Shown here: piece after piece, positions 1 through 11,585 of the stretch
Position numbering within the stretch: the first letter of the stretch is position 1
Layout: each line of letters opens with the position of its first letter
Source: Acanthosepion esculentum
Lineage: Eukaryota > Mollusca > Cephalopoda > Sepiida > Sepiidae
Direction of reading: 5' to 3'
DNA length: 64,000 nt
Assembly (NCBI GenBank): GCA_964036315.1
Contig: OZ038479.1
Span: forward strand, 53,910,746-53,974,745
The notes under the pieces: model-generated
What the model was told of the DNA's origin: nothing
What the model saw: the letters and a program-made list of their open reading frames with translations, nothing else
Database searches by the model: none
Program-made: the position numbers and the translations under genes

Positions 1-190
1 CATAGGTTGATAAGGTTAGCCTTCTGATGGCTGAATAACTAGGTAAAATTATATTTTGCTGTCTCTTATAACCTCTAGGGGAGCAGTTCTACAACAAAGA
101 AGAAAAAATATCATTTCTATGGAATAATAAAACAAACTCTGTGTTATTAATTTTATTTGCTCATATATAAATTTAACTGCATAAAAATAT

Positions 191-694
191 CTAAAGGACT
201 TGTCTTGCACTAATAACAGAAAGTAATGTAATACTGTCATCACACTGAGGTTTGATTTGACATTCTTCTATGTCCATTTTGTTCATGTTTTCAGTGATAA
301 CTTCCAAAGTATTTGTATCACTTACATGATCAGGAATCTCATACTTCCCTATAGTATTAATTTCCATATCTCCATAGAACACATATACTGCAAAATCAGA
401 TTCAATTATAACAGATTTACTGATTTTGGGATATGGAGATTTGATGATGCAACATATATAAGAGTGTTGCTGCTTCACTATATTCCAGTAATTTCTATCA
501 AGAAAATTTAATTTTCTCTCTATATCATTTATGCTGTGGAATCTCCTCTGCTGTTTGTATTCCAAGTCCTCAGTAATACTTTGATTAAAATCTGTTTTAA
601 GGGCAGAATTCTTTTGTTTAATTTTTCTGGACTCTGGTGACTCTCTAGAGGGAGAGTTTGTGGAGATAATTATGGGGGACAGTTTGGTCAAATT
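191..694 (-). CDS. Probable terminal exon of a THAP-type protein (copy 1)
   Basis: An open frame of about 166 codons reads leftward to a stop at 191-193. It has no ATG start. It begins just after a TAG and a plausible splice acceptor (CCTAG at about 695), so I read it as a last exon. The protein has a basic, Ser-rich start and a core with LDRNYWNIVKQQHSYICC and PYPKISKSVIIES. I do not recognise a catalytic motif. The link to the THAP exon 1.5 kb upstream on the same strand is inferred from strand, order and spacing. A diverged tandem copy follows upstream at 825-1,460. THAP proteins are zinc-dependent DNA binders, often transposase-derived. The function of this part is unknown. Confidence 0.4.
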   Translation of the reverse strand, partial: NLTKLSPIIISTNSPSRESPESRKIKQKNSALKTDFNQSITEDLEYKQQRRFHSINDIERKLNFLDRNYWNIVKQQHSYICCIIKSPYPKISKSVIIESDFAVYVFYGDMEINTIGKYEIPDHVSDTNTLEVITENMNKMDIEECQIKPQCDDSITLLSVISARQVL

Positions 695-946
695 CTAGGG
701 ATTGCACCTACAGGAAGAATTGGTTTCTTAAGGCTAACAGTAGTTGTGGTGCCAAATGTTGATGTTTCTGGCCTTACAGGTCAAAAATGCAGTTCACATA
801 CCTCAAAAAAATGAATTAAAAGAACCTGTTTTAAAACTCTAGGGGAACAATGAAGAAGAAAAATAATCATTTCTGCTGAATAATCAAACTTACTCTATGT
901 CATTAATTTTAGCTGCTCATATAGAAATGTAACTGCATGAAAATAT

Positions 947-1445
947 CTAAATGACTCTTCTTGCACTAATAGCAGAAATGATATTACCAAATGTAATACA
1001 GTAATCACACTTTGAGCTTAGGTTGACATTCTTCATTTTTTTCATGTTTTCAATAATAATTTCCAAAGTATTTGTATCACTTATATGAATAGGAATCTCA
1101 TATCTTCCTATAGTATTAATTTTCACATTGGCACAGAACATATGTACTGCAAAATCAGATTCAATTATAATAGATTTACTGATTTTGGGATATGGAGATT
1201 TGATGATGTGATATATATAACAGTGTTGCTGTCTCAATATACTCCAGTAATTTCTATCAAGAAAATCTAATTTTCTCTCTATATCGTTTATGCTGTGGAA
1301 TCTCCTCTAATGTTTGTATTCCAAGTCATCAGTAATATTTTGATCTAAATCTGTTTAAAGGGCAGAATCCTCTTGTTGAATTTTTCTGGACTCTGGGAAA
1401 TCTCTAGAGAGGGTTAATAAAGATAAAGATGGGGGACAGTTTGGT
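947..1445 (-). pseudogene. Broken tandem copy of the terminal exon (copy 2)
   Basis: This is the same exon as at 191-694, shifted by about 759 bases. The core is retained (PYPKISKSIIIESDFAV, then YEIPIHISDTNTLEI). Read in the frame of copy 1, two stops interrupt it. ALKTD has become AL-stop-TD (near 1,358), and YKQQRR has become YKH-stop-RR (near 1,310). An AG acceptor is kept at the same relative place (near 1,456). The longest remaining open part is 947-1,237. This copy is probably non-functional, unless exon skipping removes it. Confidence 0.55.
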
Positions 1446-1920
1446 GACATTCTATGGATTGCACTTACATGAATAATTAGGTTCTAACGGCCAACATCCT
1501 ACTTTGTGTGATGTCTAACCAGAATTTGAAAGTAGATACATGCCCTGCAAAGCTTCTTTTCTAAAGTAAGTGTACATATTATTAGAAATTACTATAAAAA
1601 TTTCCTTTAAAAAATGCTGTTTATATTTTTATTGAAAATTTCCTTAAATTGATAAAATAATGAGTTTTGTATTTGTTCTAAAATTCAGTAACAAAATTCA
1701 AAACTATTTAGAAATACTAAACACGAGCAAAATCATGTGTAAACTTAAGCAAATTTTAAGTTTACATATGCATATTTATGGACTTTTTTATGGAAATATT
1801 TTTTTTACACATAAAGAAAATTCAAACATCTGTTTTTAAATTTTTATTAGAAATTATTATGAAAATTTTCTTTAAGTATTTGTATAAAAAATTTTATTAA
1901 AAAAAGATTAGTTTAAATTT

Positions 1921-2124
1921 CATCTACAGAATTCAATAGATCTTTTCACGGTGGAGGTTACCTCATTACTTTGTTTCAATGTATCATGAATTATATTAAT
2001 TATTATTAATTATTAATAATTATATTAATGTAAATTTAATTGATAAATTTCATCTACAGAGTTCAATAGATCTTTTCACAGTGGAGATTACCTCATTACT
2101 TTGTTTCAATGTATCATGAATTAT
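1921..2124. repeat. Local direct repeat of 74 bp, offset 130 bp
   Basis: Positions 1,921-1,994 and 2,051-2,124 are nearly identical (both contain TTCAATAGATCTTTTCAC and TTTGTTTCAATGTATCATG). An AT-only stretch of TTAATTA repeats separates them. It lies in the presumed intron between the THAP exon and the terminal exons. No coding sense was found. Confidence 0.7.
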
Positions 2125-2195
2125 AAAGGCATGAAATTAATTTAATCATTTAGTTTTAATGCTTTTTACAAATAATATAAAAGAAAATTACTCAC

Positions 2196-2348
2196 TTTAC
2201 TATTTTTGTTTGGTACAAAATTTTCCCTTTTCATAGTATGTATCCATGCACCTGATAACTTTTTATCTTTGGGAAATGAAAATACATTCACTTTTGGCCC
2301 ATTTTTATAATTTCCTTTGTATTTAGAAACAGTGCAACCATATGGCAT
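2196..2348 (-). CDS. THAP-domain first coding exon
   Basis: From the ATG at 2,348 the exon encodes 51 residues beginning MPYGCTVSKYKGNYKNG, followed by a phenylalanine-proline motif (FSFPKD) and a basic WIHTMKRENFVPN. This is the N-terminal two thirds of a THAP C2CH DNA-binding domain. It ends at AAA|GTGAGT, a textbook splice donor at 2,195-2,190. The missing C-x2-H half should lie in the next exon, which I could not place with confidence. THAP domains bind DNA through a zinc-stabilised fold. One oddity is that the expected second zinc cysteine is Tyr-10 (C-x4-Y), which would weaken zinc binding. The exon may therefore be decaying or transposon-derived. Confidence 0.65.
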
Positions 2349-2738
2349 TTTGTTACCACTCCCAAGGGTTTTCTTCTGGTAAAGACAGTTCTAAGAACCA
2401 ATAGATGCTGGAAAGGTGAATTTATTTATTTGCCTACAAACACTGTGAAATGCTGAAAGGATTCACGTTGTATATGCTAATACAAACAAAACAAAGTCTT
2501 GAATGGCATGGAAATTCAAAGACCCCCGATGTGTTCCACCCTTCCTTGTGCACTGTCCAAGCAGAATTCGAGAGTAGGCACATGTCCTACCAAGTTTCTT
2601 TTCTAAAGCAAGTGTATAGCAACTTTGGTTTTGTTTTTCTCTCCATTATATGGTAGTTACCATATGACCAGTGCAGTCTGAATTATGAGATCCCTATAAG
2701 TGCTTAACCCCCTTGCACCAGCTCCCACCCAAGACAGC

Positions 2739-3900
2739 TACAAATTTATTCAAATAAATGCAAATATCATGAATCAGTTTGATAAACCATGCAAGGAGCT
2801 TCTTATCAATAGAGCTCATTGTAGAATTTGTGGAATAAGCAGAGGAGCAACATAGATTTATTCAAATAAATGCAAGTATCATGAATCATTTTGATGAACC
2901 ATGACAGTGTCTTCTCATCAGTTGATGTGCATGACAAGAGTTCAATTCCTATTGAACAAATTTGATGAGCTCAGTTGCATTTTAACTGGAGACAGAATAT
3001 TAATACAATGCCTTTTCCTGCACCAGACAATTCCCCCCCCTGAAATATTTCATGACGAATTTGGAGCTATGGAAATCCTGGAAGGAAAGATATTCTTGCA
3101 AGATGTTTTTGATCATGTCTGATTTCCTAGAGTTTTAGAAGCAAAGTGGTGAAATTAGTTCACAGACAAGAGGATCATGGGAACATGACATCAGTGAAGT
3201 TTGCAGACTAGGTAGACCAAAAATGTTCCAATTGCAAAGACAGTTCAATTCAAATCTGTGGAGTTAATAAATTTACCACCAATGAGGTTGCTATGACTGA
3301 TCACTACACACAACCAATGATAGATTTCTCAAGAGGAGAAACAGCTTTCACATAAATTAATGTCTCATGTATCAACTGGTGGTTCAAAGAGAACAATCCT
3401 ACAGTTACATTTCTATCAATAGTAAGATGGAAATGTTTCAACTTAATATACTCCCTCTTCAGATTTCCTTTGCATCTAGTATATTTCAGAGAATAATTGT
3501 GTAGTTTGTTTCAAGGAATTTTGGACGGATGAACATATTATTGATGATGTTATAGTGTCAGCAAAGACCAAAGAAGATCATATCAGAAACTTAGAGAGAG
3601 TATTATAATGTGAGTAAATAGAACACTGAGTGCTTACAGAGTTGCATTATATATTACAGTAACGTTGTTGGGAAGCAAATCCTTTCATGTTATCTAAGAA
3701 GATATTACAATGACATATTCAATTATCTCACTAGTCTACATAAAGAAAGTTTTTTTGGAAGGAAGATTTTCTTTTGGTGAGGAAAAATGTTGTGTCACTG
3801 AAGAGGAAGATGTGAGTATTTATGAGAAAAACATGAATTGGTCCATGCCATTGAAACCATTCGTGAATGATTGGAACTCTCCTATACTGGACAGAGGATA
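2739..3900 (+). mobile_element. Degenerate retrotransposon fragment, copy A, with RT motif
   Basis: The segment is collinear with the minus strand of 31,380-33,480. Near 3,540-3,610 a plus frame reads IDDVIVSAKTKEDHIRNLE, which fits the active-site region of an LTR-retrotransposon reverse transcriptase (the (Y/F)xDD box, with its first residue lost here to a stop). The rest is full of stops. A sub-repeat (TTTATTCAAATAAATGCAA, then ATCATGAATCA) occurs twice, near 2,745 and 2,855. I cannot decide between Ty3 and copia ancestry from this little sequence. Confidence 0.6.
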
Positions 3901-3964
3901 GTGAAGAAAGGCAGATTTAGGAAATATCTGGCATAAAATTATAACACTTTCCATTCCTGCAATA

Positions 3965-4621
3965 GTTTCATTTTCCAGTAAACTTAGCTAGGGTATGTAT
4001 GCTCATTGGCCCCTTTTATTTCTGTCCCTATTTTTCTTTAAGTTTAAATCCCCATCCCCTCCCTCGTTAGTTGGTCAGTGACGTTATTTCTCTGGTGGAT
4101 GCAGGGCGTTTTTCGTTTTGGGTGTGATTTTTCGTATCTGTTGTTGTGTCTGAATGAGTGCATGGGATGAATGAATGTTTTTAATTTTTTATAGTCCCGC
4201 ATTAATTTCGTCCGGTTAACTGATGTTTCTGCCACATTTAGTGATTGGGGGGGGGGGTTATTACTAACACAATTTTGTTTAGTTTCTTGTAAATAGTTAT
4301 TTATCTCATATTGTAATTACTCATTGGGGTTACCTTTTAAAATTTTAAATTGTTATTTTATTCCCCTCCCCCCACAAACGATAAATTGTACATATGGGGT
4401 CTAGTTAGTATTTTCATAGAGTCATTGAGGTATTATGGTGGGTGTGGTAAGAAAGGTAAGTAAGAATGTGTTGTTTTGGTGCAAGAAATATTGTTAGTAT
4501 GATTGGGTCAGCGTTTGTGGCTAGCTAAGTTTAAAAGTTAAGAAGACAGAGGACCGACCTTTTCCCCATTCCCCACTTCGGCCTTGTGCCACATTTTCTG
4601 TTAAATACAGGAATAAATAAT
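3965..4621. mobile_element. Insertion flanked by a perfect 20-bp direct repeat
   Basis: CACTTTCCATTCCTGCAATA occurs at 3,945-3,964 and again at 4,622-4,641. About 657 bp lie between, less AT-rich than the surroundings, with a G10 run near 4,248. The right end is CTTCGGCCTTGTGCC followed by an A-rich tail (AAATACAGGAATAAATAA). A long target duplication plus an A-rich 3' tail fits target-primed insertion of a 5'-truncated non-LTR element or SINE. No coding frame is convincing. Confidence 0.55.
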
Positions 4622-4969
4622 CACTTTCCATTCCTGCAATATTCTAAATGTTTTCTCAGCACATAAGCAATTCAGTATACTATACAATTCTTTAATGAAA
4701 AAATTAATGACAACATCGAACAATTCCCTGATTTTTGATGAAGTTTTTAAAACAGGGTTGAGCAATGTTTTGGTTTCATTTTCAAAAAAAAAAAAAAAAA
4801 TACTGCGTTTTGTTGGAACCTAAAGAAAAGCATACTTTAAACTTTATGAGCAATTCTGTTTATTTTACGATATTGGTCATGTTTATTTTTATTTTAATTA
4901 TATCAGTAATGATTATTTATGATTACGATGGTTACTGTACACATCATTTACTTCCAATAAAATTTGCAG

Positions 4970-5379
4970 TTAATATGAAATTTATAAAACATAACATGTT
5001 GTAGTGAGTGAGAGTACAGTATCATGTATTTCAGCCCGGAAGCAAAGTCGTGCATCGACTTTTAAATAACTCTTCCAAATGCCAAAAGAACTCTCAGGAT
5101 TTTAAACACAAGGAACAAAATCTTGATTAACACCGTTGATTTTTTTTTCGGCTTGCATCATCATTCAAAATGTTTTCTCAAAAGTAATTTCTTGTTTGTA
5201 TCGTGTTTTTTCCATTTTATTTAATTCCTTGCGTCATTTATTTCTACTTCGACATTATTATATGAACTGAATGAACAATAAAAAAAATTGGTTAGGATGA
5301 CAGAAAATCCCAACAAAATAATTTGAACACAATGAAATCCATCTCTTTGTTATTCTCGTTTTATTTTCTGGTCTGAAAG
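4970..5379 (+). promoter_or_regulatory. Zinc-finger unit 1: presumptive promoter and first noncoding exon
   Basis: This block is conserved in two other places, on the minus strand at about 48,400-48,900 and at 52,880-53,247. Each ends at CTGAAAG|GTAAGTGG, a strong splice donor (GT at 5,380 here). Each copy sits upstream of, and in the same orientation as, one zinc-finger exon. Shared stretches include CCGGAAG, ATTTTAAACACAAGG, TTTTCTCAAAAGTAATTTC and TTATATGAACTGAA. I infer a promoter plus 5' noncoding exon. The transcription start cannot be placed. The presumed intron runs to the acceptor at 16,080. Confidence 0.5.
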
Positions 5380-6382
5380 GTAAGTGGAAGAATCGAAATC
5401 ATTTTGATAAAATAGAAATCTTTATTTATTGACTTGCCTCAGCATTTTATTTCTTTTCATTCTTTGTTATTGTTAGCAAAATAAAAATAATTTCACTTTT
5501 CAGCTATGATTTCAATGTCATCTTTATTTGATGAAATAATATTTTTAAAAAGGTTAAGTACACACTAGTACTAAAAGAAATTCTAGAATTAGTTGGATTT
5601 TATTTCGTTTGAAAAGTTTTTATTTTTCTACTTCAATCACAGTTAAGTAAGTAGCATAAAAACTAAAAGTGAGTTTGGATAAAAAAAAGTTGCATCTCTT
5701 ATTTGACTTCGTTTGAAATGACCTTTACATTTTAATTTTAAAAATTCTAAATTATTGTTACTTTTGAAAATTTAGGGTAAATTTTCATTTTAACACCCGA
5801 GCGCTAAATTCACTGATGAATGGGCCTATTTACTTCCTTTCCTTGCAGAAATTAGTACGCGCTTCCTTTAAGCGATTTAAAAAAAATTTTTTTTTTTTGT
5901 ACTTAATTTAAGAAGAAAGTTAACTTTCATTCAAATATATGTAAACATCGACAAATAAAAGAATAACAAAGCAAATTTTTTTTATGAAGACTGAAAAGAA
6001 AAATTAATTGCTTCAATTGCCCTTGGGGTTAGAGAGAACGATTAATTTTTCTTTTCATTCTTCATAAAAAAATTTGTAATTTAATGTAAATGGAAACAAA
6101 CATTACTTAATTTTTTAGCAGAAAAAATTTACTTGAAAATAAGAGAAGCATGTCTAACCGTGGGGATTGGTTTTACTTTTTAGAGGTGTAAATTGATGTC
6201 ACGGCAATTTATCGGACGGAAGAACAGAAGTGACAGTATTTTCGAATTTTAAGTGAACCAACTTATTTAACCATAAAGTAATTTTTAAAAATTAAATACT
6301 TTCAGAAGTCTAATATTTTATTAACTTTTTTTTTGTACTTTTTTTAACGAAGATATGACCAAAGACTGCACTATTTCTGTCC
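5380..6382. other. Presumed unit 1 intron, unique AT-rich part
   Basis: Positions 5,516-5,770 recur collinearly at 53,370-53,660, and in opposite local order at 47,913-48,230. Around 5,930-6,070, TTCTTTTCATTCTTCATAAAAAAA and its reverse complement form a loose inverted repeat (TTTTTTTATGAAGACTGAAA near 5,976). No gene seen. Confidence 0.5.
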
Positions 6383-6390
6383 CTAAAATT

Positions 6391-8368
6391 TAGGCACCTT
6401 CATGAGATCACTAAAAAACAGCATAGCATGATGTAAAAGATGCCAAACTTGACGAAAACAAAATTTTATTGTCTAAATGTTTATGCTATTATTAAGAGGA
6501 AAGATCGAAGTATTTTGGGGGTATTTTTTTTACATTTTTTAATCGTTCCTAGCATTTCCGAAATTTTCATTAAAAATCTTCTTTTTTTTTTGAGTCAGCA
6601 AAATTAACAGATAATCAATCGTCAACCATTTTTCCATTTTATAAAAAAGAAAATCTCAGTTTCAAATTCTTTTAAAAATCAATTACTATTTTTTCAAAAC
6701 TTATTTTAAGAAAATTAGAAATTATAATCTTTACTTAAAATATTTAGAAACAAGCATTACTTACTTTCAGCACTGAAAAGAAGTAGTTTAAAAATAAAAT
6801 AAAGCAGGTCATAACATTTTGCATCACTTGACAGGTGATGATTGATGATTTCATTACTTTTTGACAGGTTACGTGAGGAAAATTTATCATGCGGGAGGAC
6901 AGAAGTGATATTTAGAAGTTATTTACATTTAAGTGAACAAATTATTTACCTCGTTATTTTTAAGGAAAACTTTCAGCACTCTAATTTTTTTTTTTGTACC
7001 CTACCTTTCACCTTTACATTTACGATGGTTTATGGAAAATATATTATAAAAAAATTAAAATAAGACTGTTGAGAGTGAGATTAAATTTCATAAGAAAGGT
7101 ATCTAATTAATTTATAGGTACCTTTCTTATGAAATTTTATCAGAAGTGTACGTAAAATATTACAATTTTATGTACATTTATTATATTTTACTGTGTTATT
7201 TGTATTTCCATTCATTTTATTATTAATTTTGATATTTCATTTATGGAAAAATCTTATAACTGAAATTAATATGAAAATAAGATCATATAAATTTCACAAG
7301 ATGATACTAATACTTGTAGGTACCCTTCTCAGTTGTAATTGAAAGCTCAAATTAACTTCTCCACATGTGTTTCACAAAAATGAAGCCCTCAACAGCAGAG
7401 GACAATGCTTAACTCAAATAACGCAACTTAATTGTATTCTGGTTGGTCTTCTGTACTTTATAATTACAGCTGTATTATAAACACAAAATTACATTTGTTA
7501 ATTATTATGGGTCTTCTGATTGCGCAAAATTAATTTACAATGCGCTAAAAAAAGATCTATCTCATAAGAACATTTACGAAACTGAATGCGGCTTTTAACT
7601 AATTTTATAATATTTGAACAACTTAAATGTAAAAATCTAACATAATTAAAGAAATAACAAATAATTGTATTAAAAATTCATTTTTCATCAAAAAAATTTT
7701 TTGCTTTCAGAAAATATTGTCCATATTCATAAAAACAACTAAAAGCAAATAAAAGCATTTGAAATTAAATAATATCTTTGTTTTATTGAGTTTTGTATGT
7801 TACAATTCAGAGCTGATTTTCAGGTAGAGGTGGTCCAATTAAAAAAAAAACACATGATTTGCTTTCCTCAAAGCCTTGTGCTTTTAACTAATATAATCAC
7901 TAAACTGAATGTGACTGAATTTCTACAGTTTTCATAAAATTAGTTAGTGGGTGGATGGGGGGTTAATAAATATATAAAAAAAAATTTTCCATGACTTTAA
8001 AAAAGAAGACATATTTATAATAATTTCCATTATTTGTGAATAGTTTCTGAAAGTTTCATTAACATCTGACAATTATTTTTATTTTTGCAAGATTTTCCAA
8101 GTTTATGTCTGTCATACAAAAAAAAACGTGCTAAAAATTTGTTATTTTACTAGTTCCGGTGATACAAAGAGAAACAAGGTTTTTTTAATCAAAATTTTGA
8201 ATGTTCTAGAAAGAAGGAAAAATTTTTTTAAATAATTAGAAAATACTTTGGTCTTTCCTCTTCATAATAACATAAACATTTAGACGATAAAATTTTGTTT
8301 TCGTCAAGTTTGGCGTCTTTTTCATCAGACTATGCTCTTTTTTTTTAGCAATCTCATGAAGCTACCTA
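6391..8368. mobile_element. hAT-like non-autonomous transposon, copy 1
   Basis: The ends are TAGGCACCTTCATGAGAT and, inverted, TAGGTAGCTTCATGAGAT. Inverted repeats extend more than 130 bp and include GCATAGCATGATG and CAAACTTGACGAAAACAAAA. The element is flanked by a perfect 8-bp target duplication CTAAAATT (6,383-6,390 and 8,369-8,376). An 8-bp duplication is typical of the hAT superfamily. There is no transposase-sized frame, so it would need a transposase supplied elsewhere. A second copy is at 44,792-46,735. In the middle is a 19-bp-arm hairpin (7,083-7,137). Confidence 0.85.
7083..7137. repeat. Perfect hairpin inside hAT-like copy 1
   Basis: Arms AAATTTCATAAGAAAGGTA (7,083-7,101) and its exact reverse complement (7,119-7,137) enclose a 17-base loop. 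It is also in copy 2 near 45,462-45,517 with one arm changed. A piece from here is found at 12,149-12,221 inside a gypsy relic. Confidence 0.8.
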
Positions 8369-8376
8369 CTAAAATT

Positions 8377-11300
8377 GAATCTAAAAAAGAAAATAATGTA
8401 TAATTGCTGTATGTCTCTCTGTAAAACAATAAATTAATTATATTCAAAAGATAAAATTAAAATATTTAATGAAATAGGATGTAAAAAAGCAAATTAAAAA
8501 GTGATGGCCAGTCAGAGAATTTGATATGTGCCAGACAGAAGGAAAGCAAATCAATTTCTTAAGGCCTTTCTCTTAAAACACATGACTAATTATTTCTGAA
8601 CCATGCATCCATAATTTTGGACAAAACGTTTTTAATTCATTTTTTGCATATTAAGAAATATTTAAAAAAATATCATATCAGAGATTGTAAGAAGCTTTCA
8701 AATTTATGATCTGTAAAAATAGATCTTTTTAATAACAGCATTTTCAAAAATACATGGATTCAAAATTAATTTTGAAATATTTAACAAATTTATCACATTT
8801 TGTATTTAAAATTGAAAAAAAAGAAAACATTTCTTGTAAAAATATTTTGGCTTCAGACAATAGTGTCCTTAATATATATGATTCATTTAATTAAATAATG
8901 TCTTAGTTTTATTGGGTTTTGTATTTTACAATTCAGACTTGAATATTGGGTAAAACCAGGTTTCAATTTACAAAAAATATTTGATTTATATTCTTCAAAG
9001 TCTTCTACTTTTAACTAATATAATCACAATCATATTTTCAAGTTTTTATAAAATTAAGTGTATAACAAATGTAAAACAAGAATATTTTTAACATGACTTC
9101 CTAAAAACAAACATTTCTAAAACATTTAATTCCTTTGTGAATAAGTTCTGAAAGTTTCACTAAAATCTGATAATTATTTAATTTTTGCAAAAATTTCCAA
9201 ATTAATGTGTATTTTCACATGAAAAAAGGCACGAAAAACTAATGGTAAATATTATGCAACTGCTGACATAAAAAAACGATTTTTAGGCAAAATTTCGAAC
9301 ATGCTAGAAAGGATTAAAAAATAATTAAAAAATACTTTGGTTTTTCTTCTTAATATAAACAAATTTTTATCTTCAAAATATTTGTGTCATTATTAAGAGG
9401 AAACACTAAAATATTTCTTTTTGTTATTTTTTATTCCTTTCTAACATGTTTGAAATTTGGGTTAAAAAAAATGACATTTTCATGTCTGTTTTCTGATAAA
9501 ATAAAATCATTGATTTGGAAAGTCTTGCAAAAATCAAATAATTGTCTGATTTTAATGAAACTTTCAGGATTTATTCCCAAATGAATGAATTCATTTTTTA
9601 AATCATTATTTTTAAAAATCTTTATAAAAATATTTTACATCTGTTAACCCCTACTTATTTCATGAAATTCTGTAGAATTTAAAATTGTCAATAAAATGTT
9701 TTTTATTAGTTAAAAGCAGGAGTCCTTGGAAAATGTAAGTCATCAATTATTTTTTTTCAAACTTTAACAAATTCTCTAAAATTTGCTTCAAATCTTAAAA
9801 TAAAAACTGCAATAAAACTATCTACTCAATTAGATAAGCTTTTAATTGCTTTTATAAATAATATATAAGTACATTATAGTCTGAAGAAAAGAATTTTCAA
9901 TGAATTATGAATTTTTACAAGAATTGTTTGCATTTTTCTTTTTAATTTATAAAGTTTCAAAAATGTTTTAAGAATTCTTTCCAACATCATCAAAGTAAGG
10001 TTTATAAGTGAAGACTATATTTATTAAGTAAAAATTGAAAAGTTTAATACAAATCCTTGCATTGAAAATTTTTTAAATAATTAAAAAAGATTTTTTGTGT
10101 GTCTAAATGTTTTTTGTTTTTTTTAAGTATAGTGTTTCATGCATGACATTATCAATAAAAGATCATGTGTTTCAAGGGTTATCCCCCTTATGGATAAACA
10201 TTTTTGGCTGTGGTAATTATTTTGCTTCTGAAGATGGTTGAAGAGAAAATCCACCCTTTTCAAGGCCACAAAATATTCTGAAAAATCTTATAACTGTTAT
10301 GCATGGTAGCAATTTTTTTTTCATATAACATTGTTTGAGGTATTGGATTATGCTTAAATAAAATAAGTCTACAATTACCTAAGTAATAATAAAATTTAAG
10401 TACTTAAAAAAATTAATAATTAAAATAACTTTAACATTTCATAACCATTAGGATATAACAATTAATAATAAAGAATAAAATGAAAAATATGATCTTAAAA
10501 AATATAAGTTAATAATAAATACCATAAAATTTCAAATTATTGAGATATTTTATTATTATATTATCTCAGTTATTAAATTAAAAACGTAATAAAAGTGATG
10601 ATATAATAATAAATTTATTTATTATAATATCTCAGTTATTAAATTATAGAGGTAACTTAATAATTTATGAAATGTTATTAATTTAAAAATTATTATAGTA
10701 TTTTAAATTTTATTAAATTTTCAGAAAGCATCTTCAAACCTAAGGTTAAGTACTTAAAAAAATTGAATGAATATTAGATAATTGCTTAAAATATTTTGTT
10801 AATTTTAAAAACTTATCTGATATTTAAAAAACAAAAACAAAATGTTTTTACTTAGAATTTGTATATTTATGTCAATTCTGGTCCACCATACTTAACCTGT
10901 CAACACATTAGGCTGTCAATATATCAATGGAGTTGTGAGAATAACAAAATCCCATGGTTAAGAAATGCTTGTATACAACATTTTATTCTATAAGTATGTA
11001 ATATTTGATTCAGAACAGATTAATTTTAAATTTGCTAATTTTCCACAAATAACGTTTCAGAAATATACATTTTATTTTTGCAAAATTTTTAAAAGAATTA
11101 ACTTTTGTTTAGAAAATATTTCAAAATGGCTGTTTTGATTGTTTTTTCTGAAAAAAAATTGAATTGACTAAAAATTATTGTAATTTCTTTTTGAAATACA
11201 CCACAGTATTTTGCTTTCTGGAATTAGAAAATTTAATCCTTTAGCTTTCAATTAAAGCTAAAATGAAAACTTCAAGAAAGGTTTTTCATTTATGAAAATT

Positions 11301-11403
11301 CATTTAAACCTTAGATGTGCTGAATTATTGGAGGTACCTATATTTTAAGTATCTAATTATAATTCGAAGTTGAATTTTGATATTATTTGAAAGGAATAGC
11401 CTG
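8377..11403. other. AT-rich stretch with broken hAT ends and older duplications
   Basis: No gene. At 9,260-9,460 two hAT-type inner end sequences meet head to head (CTTTGGTTTTTC near 9,335; TTATTAAGAGGAAA near 9,390). From about 9,640 to 11,345 the sequence is a diverged copy of 49,790-52,050, with shared landmarks AAATTTAATCCTTTAGCTTT and GGAGGTACCT. Around 10,380-10,700 it is almost pure A/T, with TATCTCAGTTATTAAATTA present twice. Confidence 0.6.
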
Positions 11404-11452
11404 TAGGTACCTCCAAAAACTATCTAAAAAATAGGCTCAAACTTGATAAAAA
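11404..11452. mobile_element. hAT-like left end, interrupted by the gypsy insertion
   Basis: TAGGTACCTCC..., then CTAAAAAATAGGC and CAAACTTGATAAAAACAAA, match the outer end of the 6,391-8,368 element. The matching inner end resumes at about 14,086 (ATTATTAAGAGGAAAGACC). The flank left of 11,404 matches the flank left of 55,613, where the same end is not interrupted. Confidence 0.65.
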
Positions 11453-11585
11453 CAAAGGGAAACAACTCTCTACCATGTTTCAAAATAAAATTGTCCATGT
11501 TTCACCTCCTTGGAGATAATAAGAAAAATATTATTTTAATTTTGTGTGTTTTTGTTTTTTATTTTATTTATATAAAATAAAGTCA

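Larger units (their letters stand above)
58..1460. repeat. Tandem duplication, period about 759 bp
   Basis: The segment 58-720 recurs at 825-1,460 with many substitutions and small indels. Both halves share TCTAGGGGA(A/G)CA near the start and GGGGGACAGTTTGGT near the end. The unit covers the terminal exon and its 3' flank. Confidence 0.75.
1500..2620. repeat. Dispersed 70-bp repeat pair (1,500-1,575 and 2,548-2,620)
   Basis: The two segments share AGAATT(T/C)GA, GTAG(A/G)(T/C)ACATG and TTCTTTTCTAAAG(T/C)AAGTGTA. They flank the THAP exon. Function unknown. Confidence 0.5.

Noticed and set aside
2051..2124. The 74-bp repeat as the missing second THAP exon
   Set aside because: Its minus translation lacks the C-x2-H and the AVPTIF-like closing motif of THAP domains, and no good acceptor precedes it.
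4044..4235. A 63-codon minus-strand frame as a gene
   Set aside because: It lies inside the insertion flanked by the 20-bp duplication, has no domain, and its length is expected by chance in a GC-richer stretch.
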